Source: Magnetovibrio sp. (GTDB lineage: Bacteria; Pseudomonadota; Alphaproteobacteria; Rhodospirillales; Magnetovibrionaceae). Taken from it: a stretch of 64,000 bases of DNA. Positions within the stretch are counted from its first letter, which is position 1, and each line of letters opens with the position of its first letter. The notes below the pieces were generated by a model. It ran no database searches and was not told the origin of the DNA. It was given only the letters and a program-made list of their open reading frames with translations. Where the stretch lies: assembly GCA_028281525.1 (NCBI GenBank), contig JANQJR010000066.1:101439-165438 (forward strand). The letters run 5' to 3'. Shown in pieces: positions 36,418 to 45,950 of the stretch. The translations under genes and the position numbers were made by a program.

Positions 36418-36939
36418 ATGGCGATTATGCCTATTTTGGTCGCACCCGATCCGCGTTTAAAAACAAAGGCTAAGACGGTGGAAAAAGTCGATGGCGAGAT
36501 TCGCCGGTTGATGGACGACATGTTGGAAACCATGTACAACGCGCGCGGCATCGGCTTGGCCGCGCCCCAGGTCGGCGTCAGCCGACGCGTTATCGTCATT
36601 GACGTGGCGGGTGAAGACGAAGACCCCAACCCCATTCGTATGGCCAATCCGGAAATCGTTTGGGCGTCGGAAGAAGAGGAATTGCGCGAAGAGGGCTGCC
36701 TATCTCTGCCCGAACAATACGCCGAAGTGGTGCGCCCGGTGGAGGTTAAAATTCGCTATCTGGACTACCAAAACGAAATTCGCGAAATCGACGCCGACGG
36801 CCTTCTGGGGCTGTGCATCCAGCATGAAATGGATCACTTGGAAGGCACGCTGTTTGTCGACCACCTGTCCAACCTCAAACGCAACATGATCCTGCGCAAG
36901 CTGCAAAAGGCGCGTAAGGGTCAGCCCGCCACGGTCTGA
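36418..36939 (+). CDS. def: Peptide deformylase
   Basis: A 173-residue metalloenzyme that removes the formyl group from new proteins. All three motifs are present: GIGLAAPQ (about 43-50), EEGCLSLP with the metal Cys (about 93-100) and QHEMDHLEG with the two His ligands (about 136-144). fmt follows after 7 bases, pairing formylation and deformylation in one operon. Confidence 0.97.
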   Translation: MAIMPILVAPDPRLKTKAKTVEKVDGEIRRLMDDMLETMYNARGIGLAAPQVGVSRRVIVIDVAGEDEDPNPIRMANPEIVWASEEEELREEGCLSLPEQYAEVVRPVEVKIRYLDYQNEIREIDADGLLGLCIQHEMDHLEGTLFVDHLSNLKRNMILRKLQKARKGQPATV

Positions 36940-36946
36940 TCCGCGC

Positions 36947-37876
36947 ATGACGGGGGACGGCAAACTGCGCTTGGTGTTCATGGGCACACCGGACTTTTCG
37001 GTAAGTGCGCTGGAAGCGCTGATCGCTGCGGGGCACGAAGTCAGCGCCGTCTACAGCCAGCCGCCGCGTAAATCCGGACGCGGCCAGAAACTCAACCCCT
37101 CTCCGGTTCACGCCTTCGCCGAAGAGCATGGCATCGAAGTGCGCACCCCGGTCTCGCTCAAGGGCGCGGACGAACAGCAGGCGTTCGCGGATTTGAATGC
37201 CGATGCCGCGGTGGTGGTGGCCTATGGCCTGATCTTGCCTCGGGCGATCTTGGATGCGCCGAAGATGGGGTGTTTCAATATTCACGCATCCCTGTTGCCG
37301 CGTTGGCGCGGCGCCGCCCCGATCCAGCGCGCCATCGAAGCACTGGATGCGCAAACGGGTGTCACCATCATGCAGATGGACGCCGGGCTGGACACCGGTC
37401 CGATGCTGATCAAGGACAGCTTGGATATCCGCGGCGATATGAACGCGCAGGAACTTCACGATGCCTTGTCGGCCATGGGCGCAAGGCTGATCGTCGGGGC
37501 GTTGTCAGGCGTCGCGGACGGAACCATCACGCCCGCGCCCCAGCCGGAAGAGGGCGTGACCTACGCCAAGAAAATCGACAAGGCCGAAACCCGTATCGAC
37601 TGGACCCGCCCAGCCATCGACATCGCCGCCCAGGTGCGCGCCTTTTTTCCCACCGTGTGGTTCGAACGCGACGGCCAACGCGTGCGCGTATTGGACGCCT
37701 ACCCCCAAGGTGCTGCGGAAGGCATGCCGGGCCAAGCCCTGGACGGTGCCCTGCTGGTGGGATGCGGCAGCGGCGCGGTGCGCCTGACCCGGGTGCAGCC
37801 CGCGGGTAAAAGCGCCATGGACGCGGAAGACTACCTGCGCGGCAATCCCTGTCCGGCGGGTACGCAGTTCGACTGA
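36947..37876 (+). CDS. fmt: Methionyl-tRNA formyltransferase
   Basis: A 309-residue enzyme adding a formyl group from 10-formyl-tetrahydrofolate to initiator Met-tRNA. The N-terminal Rossmann-type domain starts [17 protein letters not shown]. The catalytic Asn-His region is [18 protein letters not shown] (about 108-125), and [13 protein letters not shown] follows. The C-terminal beta-barrel tRNA-binding domain (about 205-300) is complete. A REP-like palindrome lies directly downstream. Confidence 0.97.
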   Translation: MTGDGKLRLVFMGTPDFSVSALEALIAAGHEVSAVYSQPPRKSGRGQKLNPSPVHAFAEEHGIEVRTPVSLKGADEQQAFADLNADAAVVVAYGLILPRAILDAPKMGCFNIHASLLPRWRGAAPIQRAIEALDAQTGVTIMQMDAGLDTGPMLIKDSLDIRGDMNAQELHDALSAMGARLIVGALSGVADGTITPAPQPEEGVTYAKKIDKAETRIDWTRPAIDIAAQVRAFFPTVWFERDGQRVRVLDAYPQGAAEGMPGQALDGALLVGCGSGAVRLTRVQPAGKSAMDAEDYLRGNPCPAGTQFD

Positions 37877-37894
37877 GAGTATTGATATCGCCGT

Positions 37895-37982
37895 GTCATT
37901 GCGAGTGGCAAAGCCGCGAAGCAATCCAGGACGGCCTACAAAGAAAAGTGGGTTGCTTCGTCACTGCGTTCCTCGCAATGAC
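37895..37982. repeat. REP-like palindrome, copy 2
   Basis: GTCATTGCGAG at the left end and CTCGCAATGAC at the right are exact inverted copies. Inside are GCGAAGCAATCCAG and GGTTGCTTCGTC. It lies between the convergent ends of fmt and the helical protein gene, so it may serve as a transcript end. Confidence 0.85.
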
Positions 37983-37995
37983 ATGAGATCACATA

Positions 37996-39171
37996 TTAGA
38001 AGCGGTCGGCGTCGGGAACGTCTGTGGCGGCCACGTCCACGGACTTGACGCCGCGCGCGGCGGCGGCGCGTTCTTCCTGACCTTGCATGTAGGTCTTGAA
38101 CTTCGAGTGGCGTCTGAGCCGCGGTTTCGGGCCTTGGGCTTCCTTGAGGATGTTGCGCACCTGTTCAATGCCTTGGCGCATTTCCAGCATGATGAATTCC
38201 GAACGCTTCACCGGTCCGCCGATGTTTTCGCGCGGGAACAGGTGGTGCCATGCGCCCATTTTGACCGAGAGCGCGCACAGCACCGCGCCGATGGTGGTGT
38301 GATAGCCTTCGATCAGGGCTTCGACTTCGCGAAAGCGTTCCGCCGACACATCGCTCCAGAAGTTCTTGGTCGATGAATCGAATTCGTCGAACAGACGTTT
38401 CAGATGTGCGCTGAGGCCCGTGAAGGTCTTTTCCAGCATGTCGCAGGTCTTCATCAGGTTGGTGTCGTTCTTGAGCTCCCAGTTCTGGCGGATTTTGCCG
38501 AGGTTATCCAAGAAGTCGCGCATGATCGGCGCGTTTGCGTCCAGCCCTTGCTTGTAATAGGCCAGCGACAGGAAAATATCGCCGTAGTCCTCCAAAAAGC
38601 GCGGCAACTCCATCAGGTCGATGTCGAGCTTTTGGGCCATCATGTCCAGTTTTTCGCGCGCCATCTTGACATCGGGATTGCGAAACAGGTTGATCAAGTC
38701 GTCGAAGTCCTTCACGTCCACGTCGCCGCTGCCGTAGATGTCACGGATCAAGGGCATGGTGAAGTCCTTCATGTAGCCGCCCAACTCCTTGCTTTTTTCC
38801 GGGGACAGCCTCAGCTCTTCGATGTTGTTGACGGGTATGTCCTGTTCGCGCAGCGACACCCGCAGACTGTATACGTCATAGGACGACAGGCGCGACAATT
38901 TACGCAAGATGGTGATGTCCTTTGGCGGCGCGTTCATTTCTTCACGCAACTGGCGCGCGGCGGCGTCCACGGTCATTTGGCCGCTGCCCGTGTCGTCGTC
39001 GCTGAACAACTCGATCATTGTCTGCAGCCGGCCATTTTTGATCATCCGCGCCCGCTCGAGCGTGCGGTTCTGAAACGGGACGATGCTCATCGGCATGACG
39101 TGCAGAGTGTCCAGGTCTTTTTGCAGCGCTTCGCGCCGTTCAGCTTCTTTGGGATCTATTTCATCGGACAT
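37996..39171 (-). CDS. Alpha-helical protein of unknown function
   Basis: A 391-residue cytoplasmic protein, almost entirely helical and rich in charged residues, with no membrane segment or enzyme motif that I recognise. Distinct stretches include MSIVPFQNRTLERARMIKNGRLQ and HHLFPRENIGGPVKRSEFIML. Its tail is basic then Ala-rich. The start is the ATG at 39171 (MSDEIDPKE); an upstream open frame to 39258 has no ribosome site. It is monocistronic, between two convergent REP regions. Confidence 0.6.
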   Translation of the reverse strand: MSDEIDPKEAERREALQKDLDTLHVMPMSIVPFQNRTLERARMIKNGRLQTMIELFSDDDTGSGQMTVDAAARQLREEMNAPPKDITILRKLSRLSSYDVYSLRVSLREQDIPVNNIEELRLSPEKSKELGGYMKDFTMPLIRDIYGSGDVDVKDFDDLINLFRNPDVKMAREKLDMMAQKLDIDLMELPRFLEDYGDIFLSLAYYKQGLDANAPIMRDFLDNLGKIRQNWELKNDTNLMKTCDMLEKTFTGLSAHLKRLFDEFDSSTKNFWSDVSAERFREVEALIEGYHTTIGAVLCALSVKMGAWHHLFPRENIGGPVKRSEFIMLEMRQGIEQVRNILKEAQGPKPRLRRHSKFKTYMQGQEERAAAARGVKSVDVAATDVPDADRF

Positions 39172-39363
39172 TCCGGTCCCCATCTGCCCCCATATAAGAG
39201 GGCGGTGTGCAAGGTGTTGGGCACAGTTGTACGCCTTTTTTGAGGGGAATAGCAACAAGAGTACAAATTATACGGTTATTTCAATGTCTTGAAAAATTGT
39301 CGCATTGTGGCCTTCGTTTGCACTACAAAAGGCAAACATTCACAAGAATGGGTCCTGACCTTC

Positions 39364-40113
39364 ATGGTTCGATACCGGCTCACGGTTGAATACGACGGCG
39401 GTCCGTTCGTCGGCTGGCAGCGCCAAGACACCGGCCTGGGCGTTCAGCAGGTGGTGGAAGAAGCCATTACAGCTTTCAGCGGCGAAGAGGCCCGGGTGCA
39501 TTGCGCCGGGCGTACGGATGCGGGCGTGCATGCCTATGGACAAGTGGCGCACTTCGATCTGGTGCGCGGCGACGTCACCACCAAAACGGTGCGTGACGCG
39601 CTCAACCACCATATGAAACCCCATCCGGTCAGCATTATCGAAGCGGAGATCGTGGACGATGCGTTTCACGCGCGGTTTTCGGCGACGGAGCGCGAATACC
39701 TCTATCGCATCATGAACCGCCGCGCGCGCCCGGCGATCGAACGCGGCCACGTGTGGTGGGTGCCTCAGACTCTGGACGCGGAGGCCATGCACGGTGCCGC
39801 GCAAGTTCTGGTGGGCAAGCACGACTTCACCTCTTTCCGGGCGTCCATCTGTCAGGCGCAGTCGCCGGTCAAAACCCTGGATGAATTAAGGGTCACGCGC
39901 GTGGGCGACGAAATTCACATCAAGGCGCGCGCGCGGTCCTTTCTGCATCACCAGGTGCGTAATATGACCGGCACGTTGATGGACGTGGGGCGCGGTAAAT
40001 GGACGGCTGCCGACGTCGAGGCCGCATTGGCGGCGTGCGACCGCTCCGCCGGCGGGCAAACCGCGCCGCCCGACGGGCTCTATCTCGTGCGGGTCGGCTA
40101 TGAACCGCTGTAA
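39364..40113 (+). CDS. truA: tRNA pseudouridine synthase A
   Basis: A 249-residue enzyme modifying positions 38-40 of the tRNA anticodon stem. The catalytic motif [11 protein letters not shown], with the invariant Asp, is at about residue 47-57. VGWQRQ near the N-terminus and [23 protein letters not shown] are also present. The start at 39364 begins the conserved [10 protein letters not shown] strand; the frame is open 75 bases upstream without conserved sequence. It is near def-fmt, as in many alphaproteobacteria, but separated by an opposite-strand gene. Confidence 0.96.
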   Translation: MVRYRLTVEYDGGPFVGWQRQDTGLGVQQVVEEAITAFSGEEARVHCAGRTDAGVHAYGQVAHFDLVRGDVTTKTVRDALNHHMKPHPVSIIEAEIVDDAFHARFSATEREYLYRIMNRRARPAIERGHVWWVPQTLDAEAMHGAAQVLVGKHDFTSFRASICQAQSPVKTLDELRVTRVGDEIHIKARARSFLHHQVRNMTGTLMDVGRGKWTAADVEAALAACDRSAGGQTAPPDGLYLVRVGYEPL

Positions 40114-40135
40114 AGCAGCAGAGTTGGTATGTTTC

Positions 40136-40266
40136 CGTCATTGCGAGGTGCCCATCTGCGAAGCGGCACAGCCGCGTGCGGCATAAATACGTGACGAAGC
40201 AATCCAGTTATGGTGCATCCGGAAATGTCCTGGATTGCCGCGCGCCTGGCGGCGCGCGCAATGACG
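40136..40266. repeat. REP-like palindrome, copy 3 (long form)
   Basis: CGTCATTGCGAGG opens and GCGCGCAATGACG closes the element. GACGAAGCAATCCAG and CTGGATTGCCGCGCGC form the inner repeat. It is longer than the other copies and lies between the convergent ends of truA and the chemoreceptor gene. Confidence 0.8.
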
Positions 40267-40283
40267 TTATAACAAAGCTCAAG

Positions 40284-41753
40284 TTAAGCCTTATAGCCCA
40301 TGCGCAGGCCACCCCAGTGCTTCCCCTTCACGGTGATCGGCGCGGACACGTCCTTCATCACCACCATCTGGCCGCCGCCCATATCGCGCTTGTAGGTTTT
40401 GAGCAAGAACGCTTTGGTCTGGTTGCGCCCGGCGCCCAGCCCGGTCGGATCGTCGAAAATGCGGCGGTTGCGGCAATTGGCCATATTCCAGACGGGGTCG
40501 TCGGATTGGGGTTGGGAGCACTTTTTGTTGTGGGTTGGCAGATAGCCATTGCGGTCCACCGGTGCGCAGAAGGTTACGCGCGGATCTAAATCCAGCAGGG
40601 GTTCTTGAATCGGGGGCAGCACTTTGTCCGTGAAAGGCACCATCTTCGCCATCACCTGCTGAGGGTCCGTGCCGGCAATGGGCTGATAGTTTTCATCGAA
40701 CAATTCATCCATGGTGATGTCGCCGTTGTCCACGCCCGCCTCGAAGGCGCCCGCAATGGTGCGTGCGGCATTCTGCACGGCCTTGATGAACGGCGTGTCG
40801 TCGATTTCCAGGCCATGCTCGACGACCTGTTCGATGATGTCCTCACTGAGTTGCAGCAATTTGCCGACATGGCCGTTGGCGACATTCAAACGTTCACTTT
40901 CTTCGGTTACCTCCTGAGCGAATGCGCCGAGGCTTTCGGACACATGGGTGCATACGGAGAGATTGGCCTGGGAGGATTCGTGAATCTCGCCCACATGGGT
41001 TTTGAGCAGATCGAAAATGGTCTGCAAATCGTCCATGGCCTCGGCCACCTGGGCGTTGTCGCGGCTGGCGGTGTCTGCCTTTTCCAGGCTGTCGGTGCTG
41101 TCATGGGCCAGCATTTCGATCTGCGTGCGCAGTTCCGCCACGGTTTCTGAGATGTCCGTGGTGGCGTCGCTGGTCTGCTTGGAAAGGTTCTTCACTTCCC
41201 CCGCGACCACGGCGAAACCCTTGCCCGCAGCGCCCGCGCGCGCCGCTTCGATGGTGGCGTTGAGCGTCAGGAGATTGGTCTGTTTGGCGATGGCCTCGAT
41301 GTTTTGCGCGACGCCGGATACCCGCTCTAAGGCATGGGTGAGCGCATCCAAGCGCTTGGAAATACTGCTCACCGATTCGATCAGGCTGCCGATGGACTGG
41401 GTGCCGCTGGCGATGGTGCCGGATGTCTGGGCGGTGCTGTTGGTGGCTTCCGACGCGATGGCGTTCGCGGTGGTCGCCAATTCCGAGATTTGGCTGTTCG
41501 AGTCATGCAAACCGTCCATTTCGGATTTGAGTTCGGTCAAGTGCTGGGTCTTGCCGGAGACAGCGGCGGTGATGTCGTCCAGGTCGATGGAGATTTCCGC
41601 CAGCTCGCCCCATACGCCGGCGATTTGGCGCGCAGCCTTGGCGCCGAAGTCATCCACTGCGGACGATTCAGTCGTCGCCACGGGCATGGGTTGGCATGAC
41701 AATTCGGATTCCGAGACAGAATCCGCCTGTAGGTTGGACTTAAGTGTGTTCAT
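40284..41753 (-). CDS. Soluble chemoreceptor with C-terminal sensor domain
   Basis: A 489-residue methyl-accepting chemotaxis protein without any membrane helix. The signalling domain (about 30-310) contains the conserved hairpin tip [43 protein letters not shown] near 153-195, where CheA and CheW bind. The C-terminal part (about 330-489) ends in [22 protein letters not shown] and [22 protein letters not shown], a cache-like region found at the C-terminus of many proteobacterial receptors. It therefore senses from inside the cell with reversed domain order. The ligand is unknown. Confidence 0.9.
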   Translation of the reverse strand: MNTLKSNLQADSVSESELSCQPMPVATTESSAVDDFGAKAARQIAGVWGELAEISIDLDDITAAVSGKTQHLTELKSEMDGLHDSNSQISELATTANAIASEATNSTAQTSGTIASGTQSIGSLIESVSSISKRLDALTHALERVSGVAQNIEAIAKQTNLLTLNATIEAARAGAAGKGFAVVAGEVKNLSKQTSDATTDISETVAELRTQIEMLAHDSTDSLEKADTASRDNAQVAEAMDDLQTIFDLLKTHVGEIHESSQANLSVCTHVSESLGAFAQEVTEESERLNVANGHVGKLLQLSEDIIEQVVEHGLEIDDTPFIKAVQNAARTIAGAFEAGVDNGDITMDELFDENYQPIAGTDPQQVMAKMVPFTDKVLPPIQEPLLDLDPRVTFCAPVDRNGYLPTHNKKCSQPQSDDPVWNMANCRNRRIFDDPTGLGAGRNQTKAFLLKTYKRDMGGGQMVVMKDVSAPITVKGKHWGGLRMGYKA

Positions 41754-41970
41754 GGGAGGTCCCCGTTTACTCTACGTCTAGGTTATGCCGCGTGCGTCTG
41801 CGCGCGCACCATTTATAGGTGTGTTCGCGGCGATTACCTCCTACCCATGCGGGGAGTATCTTAAGCAAAAACATCGTCATGAAAAGGGTTAAAATTGAGG
41901 ATTTTCCATTCAATTCTTGTGGTTAAGAGATGTGCTGGCGCTAAGCCTTTCTATTGGCTAGGATTGTGGC

Positions 41971-42321
41971 ATGAGCGAAAAAGAGACCTTGATGACCTTG
42001 AAAACCCAGACGGGCGGCGAAGGGACCGGTCCGGAGGCTTTGAGCGGAACGCAGGGCGCCGCCAGCCGGTCAAAGGGCGAATTGCCGTTATTGGGCCTGT
42101 TCGCGGTGGGCTTCGGGCTGTTGGGCATCTTCACCGTCGGTCCGGTGTTCGTGCCGCTGGCTTTGATCTTCGGTCTGATTGCGATTTTTGCGGGTCAAAT
42201 TCTTTGGGGAATTGCGGCGGTGATTTTGGCCCTGGTCGGCGTGTTGAGCTCGCCCACCTTGATGCTGGTGCTGGGTATCGGCGCGTTTTTCGCCTGGCTG
42301 GGCATTCCGCTGCCGTTTTGA
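41971..42321 (+). CDS. Small membrane protein, unknown
   Basis: A 116-residue protein with a polar 35-residue N-terminus, then three closely packed hydrophobic helices (about 39-60, 63-84 and 87-112) very rich in Gly, Leu and Ala. There is no charged residue in the helices and no motif I recognise. It converges with the membrane protein at 42337 with only 15 bases between the stops. It may start at 41971 or at an in-frame ATG seven codons later. Confidence 0.6.
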   Translation: MSEKETLMTLKTQTGGEGTGPEALSGTQGAASRSKGELPLLGLFAVGFGLLGIFTVGPVFVPLALIFGLIAIFAGQILWGIAAVILALVGVLSSPTLMLVLGIGAFFAWLGIPLPF

Positions 42322-42336
42322 GTGTGAGCCCATCTA

Positions 42337-42909
42337 CTAGCTGATTAACAGCATGCCCCAAAACCGGATCAAAAACGAAATCATCACCGCCAAAGCGACC
42401 ACGCCGCTGGCGGCGAAGCCGGACAGGTTCAAGGTGTGGCGCGCGATGAACCATGCGAGGCCGAGGCTGTAGAGAATCACCACCGACAACAGAAACGACA
42501 TGGCCGATCCGGTGAGCAGGCCGGTGATCACCGCGATTTGCACCGGAATGGCGACGGCGGACACCACCAGATCCGACCAGTTGTTGGCGACACCGAAGGT
42601 CAGGAACCACGCTTCCCGGTCGATCATGCGGCAGACGTAGACCATCGCGAGCGGGAAGGCCACCCACAGCATCACGTACATGATGCCTTCGACGGCGAAG
42701 TAGCGCGCCGGATCGGCGATCTCCGTTTTGTTATTTTGCCACACCAGGGCGATTTCCAGGAAATGGAACGGCGCGACGATCGCTGCGGCCCAGAATGAGT
42801 TCCAAAAGCCCCGCACGGTTGCATTGAAGAATTGTGCGCCCCCCGCATCGAAGCGGGCGAGCCGCAACGCCCCCATCAGCGCCAGCGTGGCTTCGCGGGG
42901 GGTGATCAT
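42337..42909 (-). CDS. Membrane protein coupled to dapE, unknown
   Basis: A 190-residue inner-membrane protein with five or six helices and a conserved-looking N-terminus ([33 protein letters not shown]). I do not recognise a characterised family. Its ATG overlaps the dapE stop by four bases (ATGA), which implies translational coupling to the lysine/diaminopimelate genes. Any role in that pathway is speculation. Confidence 0.65.
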   Translation of the reverse strand: MITPREATLALMGALRLARFDAGGAQFFNATVRGFWNSFWAAAIVAPFHFLEIALVWQNNKTEIADPARYFAVEGIMYVMLWVAFPLAMVYVCRMIDREAWFLTFGVANNWSDLVVSAVAIPVQIAVITGLLTGSAMSFLLSVVILYSLGLAWFIARHTLNLSGFAASGVVALAVMISFLIRFWGMLLIS

Positions 42910-44093
42910 GCGCCCGCGCTTTCACCCGTACTTTCGTGGGAGGCGCTTTCGAAATAAGCGGTGATCATCTCGAAATAAATATCGGCGAGCTTGCGGATAT
43001 CTTCGACGCCCACGCGCTCATCGACCTTGTGCGCGGTGGCGTTCATCAGGCCGAACTCGGCGACCGGACAATGGTCCTTGATGAAGCGCGCATCCGAAGT
43101 GCCGCCCGATGTGCTCAACTCCGGGGCCAAACCGGTGATCTTGGTGACCGACGCGCTCATCACATCCGACAACAGTCCCGGGGGCGTGAGGAAGCTTTCG
43201 CCCGACACCGCGAATTCCACGTCGAAATTGTTCCCGTTGTCGTTCAACAGGCTGCGCAGGTGCGCGATCAAGGTTTGGGAAGAATAGGTGTCGTTGAAGC
43301 GCACATTGAAAACGGCGCTGGCCGAATGGGGGATCACGTTGGTGGCCGGGTTGCCGACATCGACGGTGGTGACTTCCAGATTCGACGGCTGGAAGTGCGC
43401 GGTGCCGTCGTCCAACGGATCCTTGTCCAGCGCACGCAGCAGTTTCACCAGCTTGGGCACCGGGTTGTCGGCATGGTGCGGATAGGCGACGTGGCCCTGG
43501 GCTCCGTACTGGGTGATGAAGCCGTTGAGCGACCCGCGCCGCCCGATCTTGATGGTTTCGCCAAGTGTGTCGGTGTTGGTGGGTTCGCCGACGATGCAGG
43601 CGTCGATGGTTTCGCCTTGTTGCATCATCCAATCCAACACCTTGTTCGTGCCGTTGATGGCCGGGCCCTCTTCATCCCCGGTGATGAGATAAGAAATCGA
43701 ACCTTGAAAAGCGTTGTCCTGGCCGTCCAGATATTTAGCTGTCGCCGATACAAAGCAAGCTATGGCGGTTTTCATGTCCACCGCGCCGCGGCCATAAAGC
43801 ACGCCGTCGTGGATTTCTGCGGCGAACGGCGGATGGGTCCAGGCCGCCTCATCACCCACCGGCACCACGTCGGTGTGTCCGGCGAAGCAGAGGTTGGGTC
43901 CGCCATCGCCCAGGCGCGCATAAAGATTATCGACGTCGGGCGTGCCTTCGTCACTGAATGGCAGGCGGTGGCACACGAATCCCAAAGGCCTGAGTACGTC
44001 CTCCAGCACCTCCAGCGCGCCCGCGTTTTCCGGCGTGACGGACGGTCGGCGGATCAGCGCCTGGGTCAGCTCGACAGGATCGATCGCCGCCAT
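42906..44093 (-). CDS. dapE: Succinyl-diaminopimelate desuccinylase
   Basis: A 395-residue M20-family di-zinc hydrolase that cleaves N-succinyl-LL-diaminopimelate, giving diaminopimelate for lysine and peptidoglycan. Metal and catalytic motifs are present: [12 protein letters not shown] (about 69-80), [14 protein letters not shown] (metal-bridging Asp, about 100) and [17 protein letters not shown] (catalytic Glu pair, about 130-145). The lid domain [14 protein letters not shown] segment is present. It starts 16 bases after dapD and overlaps the following membrane gene. Confidence 0.95.
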   Translation of the reverse strand: MAAIDPVELTQALIRRPSVTPENAGALEVLEDVLRPLGFVCHRLPFSDEGTPDVDNLYARLGDGGPNLCFAGHTDVVPVGDEAAWTHPPFAAEIHDGVLYGRGAVDMKTAIACFVSATAKYLDGQDNAFQGSISYLITGDEEGPAINGTNKVLDWMMQQGETIDACIVGEPTNTDTLGETIKIGRRGSLNGFITQYGAQGHVAYPHHADNPVPKLVKLLRALDKDPLDDGTAHFQPSNLEVTTVDVGNPATNVIPHSASAVFNVRFNDTYSSQTLIAHLRSLLNDNGNNFDVEFAVSGESFLTPPGLLSDVMSASVTKITGLAPELSTSGGTSDARFIKDHCPVAEFGLMNATAHKVDERVGVEDIRKLADIYFEMITAYFESASHESTGESAGA

Positions 44094-44109
44094 GTCCTGG
44101 GTATCCGTA

Positions 44110-44958
44110 TCAGTCGCGCAACAACTCGTTGATGCCGGTCTTGGCGCGGGTCTTTTCGTCCACGCGCTTGACGATCACCGCGCAATAGAGGTTCGGTGCG
44201 GGCTCGCCCGTTGGCATGGTGCGGTGGCTGGGCAGTGAGCCGGACACCACCACCGAGTACGCCGGAACCCGGCCGTAGAACACTTCGCCGGTGTTGCGGT
44301 CGATGACTTTGGTCGACGCCGAAATGAACACGCCCATGCCCAAGACCGAACCTTCCTCGACGATCACGCCTTCGGCCACTTCGGCGCGCGCGCCGATGAA
44401 GCAGTTGTCTTCGATGATGGTGGGGTTGGCCTGCAACGGCTCCAACACGCCGCCGATGCCCGCACCGCCGGACAAGTGCACGTTCTTGCCGATCTGCGCG
44501 CATGAGCCCACTGTCGACCAGCCGTCGACCATGGTGCCGCTATCCACATAGGCGCCTAGGTTCACGAAGCTCGGCATCAGGACTACGCCCGGCGCGATGT
44601 AGGCGCCCCGGCGCGCGACGCAGTTGGGCACCGCGCGGATGCCCGCTGCGCGGAACTTGGCATCGTCCCACCCCTTGAACTTGCTATCGACCTTGTCGAA
44701 CCAGTGTGCGCCGCCGGGGCCGTTTTCGATCAGCCCCATGTCGTTCAGGCGGAACGACAAAAGCACGGCCTTTTTCAGCCATTGGTTCACTTTCCAATCG
44801 CCGACGCCAAGACGTTCGGCCACGCGGGCCTGGCCGCTGTCCAGAAGTTCGGTTGCGTCTTCCACGGCTTCGCGGATTTCGCCTTGGGTGTCGAGACCGA
44901 CATTATCGCGGTCGTCCCAGGCGGCGTTGATGGTGTTTTCCAGGTCGGTGTAGCTCAT
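44110..44958 (-). CDS. dapD: Tetrahydrodipicolinate N-succinyltransferase
   Basis: A 282-residue left-handed beta-helix acyltransferase that succinylates tetrahydrodipicolinate. The helical N-terminal domain (about 1-100) is followed by hexapeptide repeats (about 105-240) with [65 protein letters not shown] and [13 protein letters not shown]. Length and motifs are normal. It lies directly ahead of dapE, the next-but-one step of the same pathway. Confidence 0.96.
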   Translation of the reverse strand: MSYTDLENTINAAWDDRDNVGLDTQGEIREAVEDATELLDSGQARVAERLGVGDWKVNQWLKKAVLLSFRLNDMGLIENGPGGAHWFDKVDSKFKGWDDAKFRAAGIRAVPNCVARRGAYIAPGVVLMPSFVNLGAYVDSGTMVDGWSTVGSCAQIGKNVHLSGGAGIGGVLEPLQANPTIIEDNCFIGARAEVAEGVIVEEGSVLGMGVFISASTKVIDRNTGEVFYGRVPAYSVVVSGSLPSHRTMPTGEPAPNLYCAVIVKRVDEKTRAKTGINELLRD

Positions 44959-45072
44959 GGTCGCTCACTCTTTAAATCTATCAGTATCGAATGGGGAAAA
45001 GTCCGCAAAAGCACCCGGACCATAAGGGGTCAGGCGGTTCCTGTCCAGCGCCGCCTAATGGGTTTTGGGGGG

Positions 45073-45762
45073 TTAAAGGGCTTGCAGCCACGCCGCCAGA
45101 TCGTCGGTTTCGAAATCCACGTGTGCGCCTTCGGGGGCTTCTTTGCAGATGTCGCATTCGGTGACGGGTCTGATCCACACGGTGGCCATGCCCAGGGCGG
45201 CGGCGGGGGCCAGATTGCGGGCGATATCTTCAACCATGACGGCGCCGCGCGGGTTGATTTGAAAGCGTCCCACCAACTGGTCGTAAATGTCCGGCTCCGG
45301 CTTGGGAATGTAGCCGGCTTCGACGATGTCGAACACGGCGTCGAAGTGGTTCGTAATTCCCAGCCGGTTCAAAATGCGTTCCGCGTGGGCCATGTCGGCG
45401 TTGGTGAAGATCAATTTACGCCCATCCAGCCGCTCCAAGGCCCGGTTCAGTTCCGGCGCGGGCGGGATCGCGGAGATATCGATATCGTGGACGTAATCCA
45501 GATAGGGCCTGGGATCCATCCGGTGATTGATCATCATGCCCCTCAGCGTCGTGCCGTATTGCTTAAAATAGCTTTTTTGCACGCGAAAGGCCTCGTCTTC
45601 AGATACTCCCAGGAACTTTGCAAGATATCCGCGCATGCGCACATCGATTTGATCGAACAGGCCGTGCACGCCCGAATAAAGCGTGTTGTCCAAGTCGAAC
45701 ACCCAGGTTTCCGCGTTCAACGGATTGAAGGGCGTTTTGGATGTGGCCGTGGTTTTGCTCAT
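45073..45762 (-). CDS. HAD-family pyrimidine 5'-nucleotidase
   Basis: A protein of about 229 residues from the ATG at 45762; ATGs at 45771 and 45792 are alternatives. It has the HAD catalytic motif FDLDNTLYSG, whose first Asp is the nucleophile, motif II TNADMAHAERIL and the motif IV acids in VEDIARNLAPAAALGM. The insert YFKQYGTTLRGM is typical of the SDT1/pyrimidine 5'-nucleotidase group. It probably dephosphorylates UMP/CMP or related nucleotides. It lies upstream of dapD on the same strand, after a 114-base gap. Confidence 0.88.
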   Translation of the reverse strand: MSKTTATSKTPFNPLNAETWVFDLDNTLYSGVHGLFDQIDVRMRGYLAKFLGVSEDEAFRVQKSYFKQYGTTLRGMMINHRMDPRPYLDYVHDIDISAIPPAPELNRALERLDGRKLIFTNADMAHAERILNRLGITNHFDAVFDIVEAGYIPKPEPDIYDQLVGRFQINPRGAVMVEDIARNLAPAAALGMATVWIRPVTECDICKEAPEGAHVDFETDDLAAWLQAL

Positions 45763-45950
45763 GTTGCCCATTAGATGGCGCGATAAAGGCAAAGCGCAAG
45801 CGCTTTGAATGGGGGTTTATGCTTGTCAGCATATATCGATCTAATCAAATATAGCTACTGTAGTGTGGTTGTGCGCTGTGCTACGCTGCATCGGATAAAG
45901 GATTGAATTGATGGCGGTACGGGGCCCACCGCCGTGCCTTGAGGATTTAA

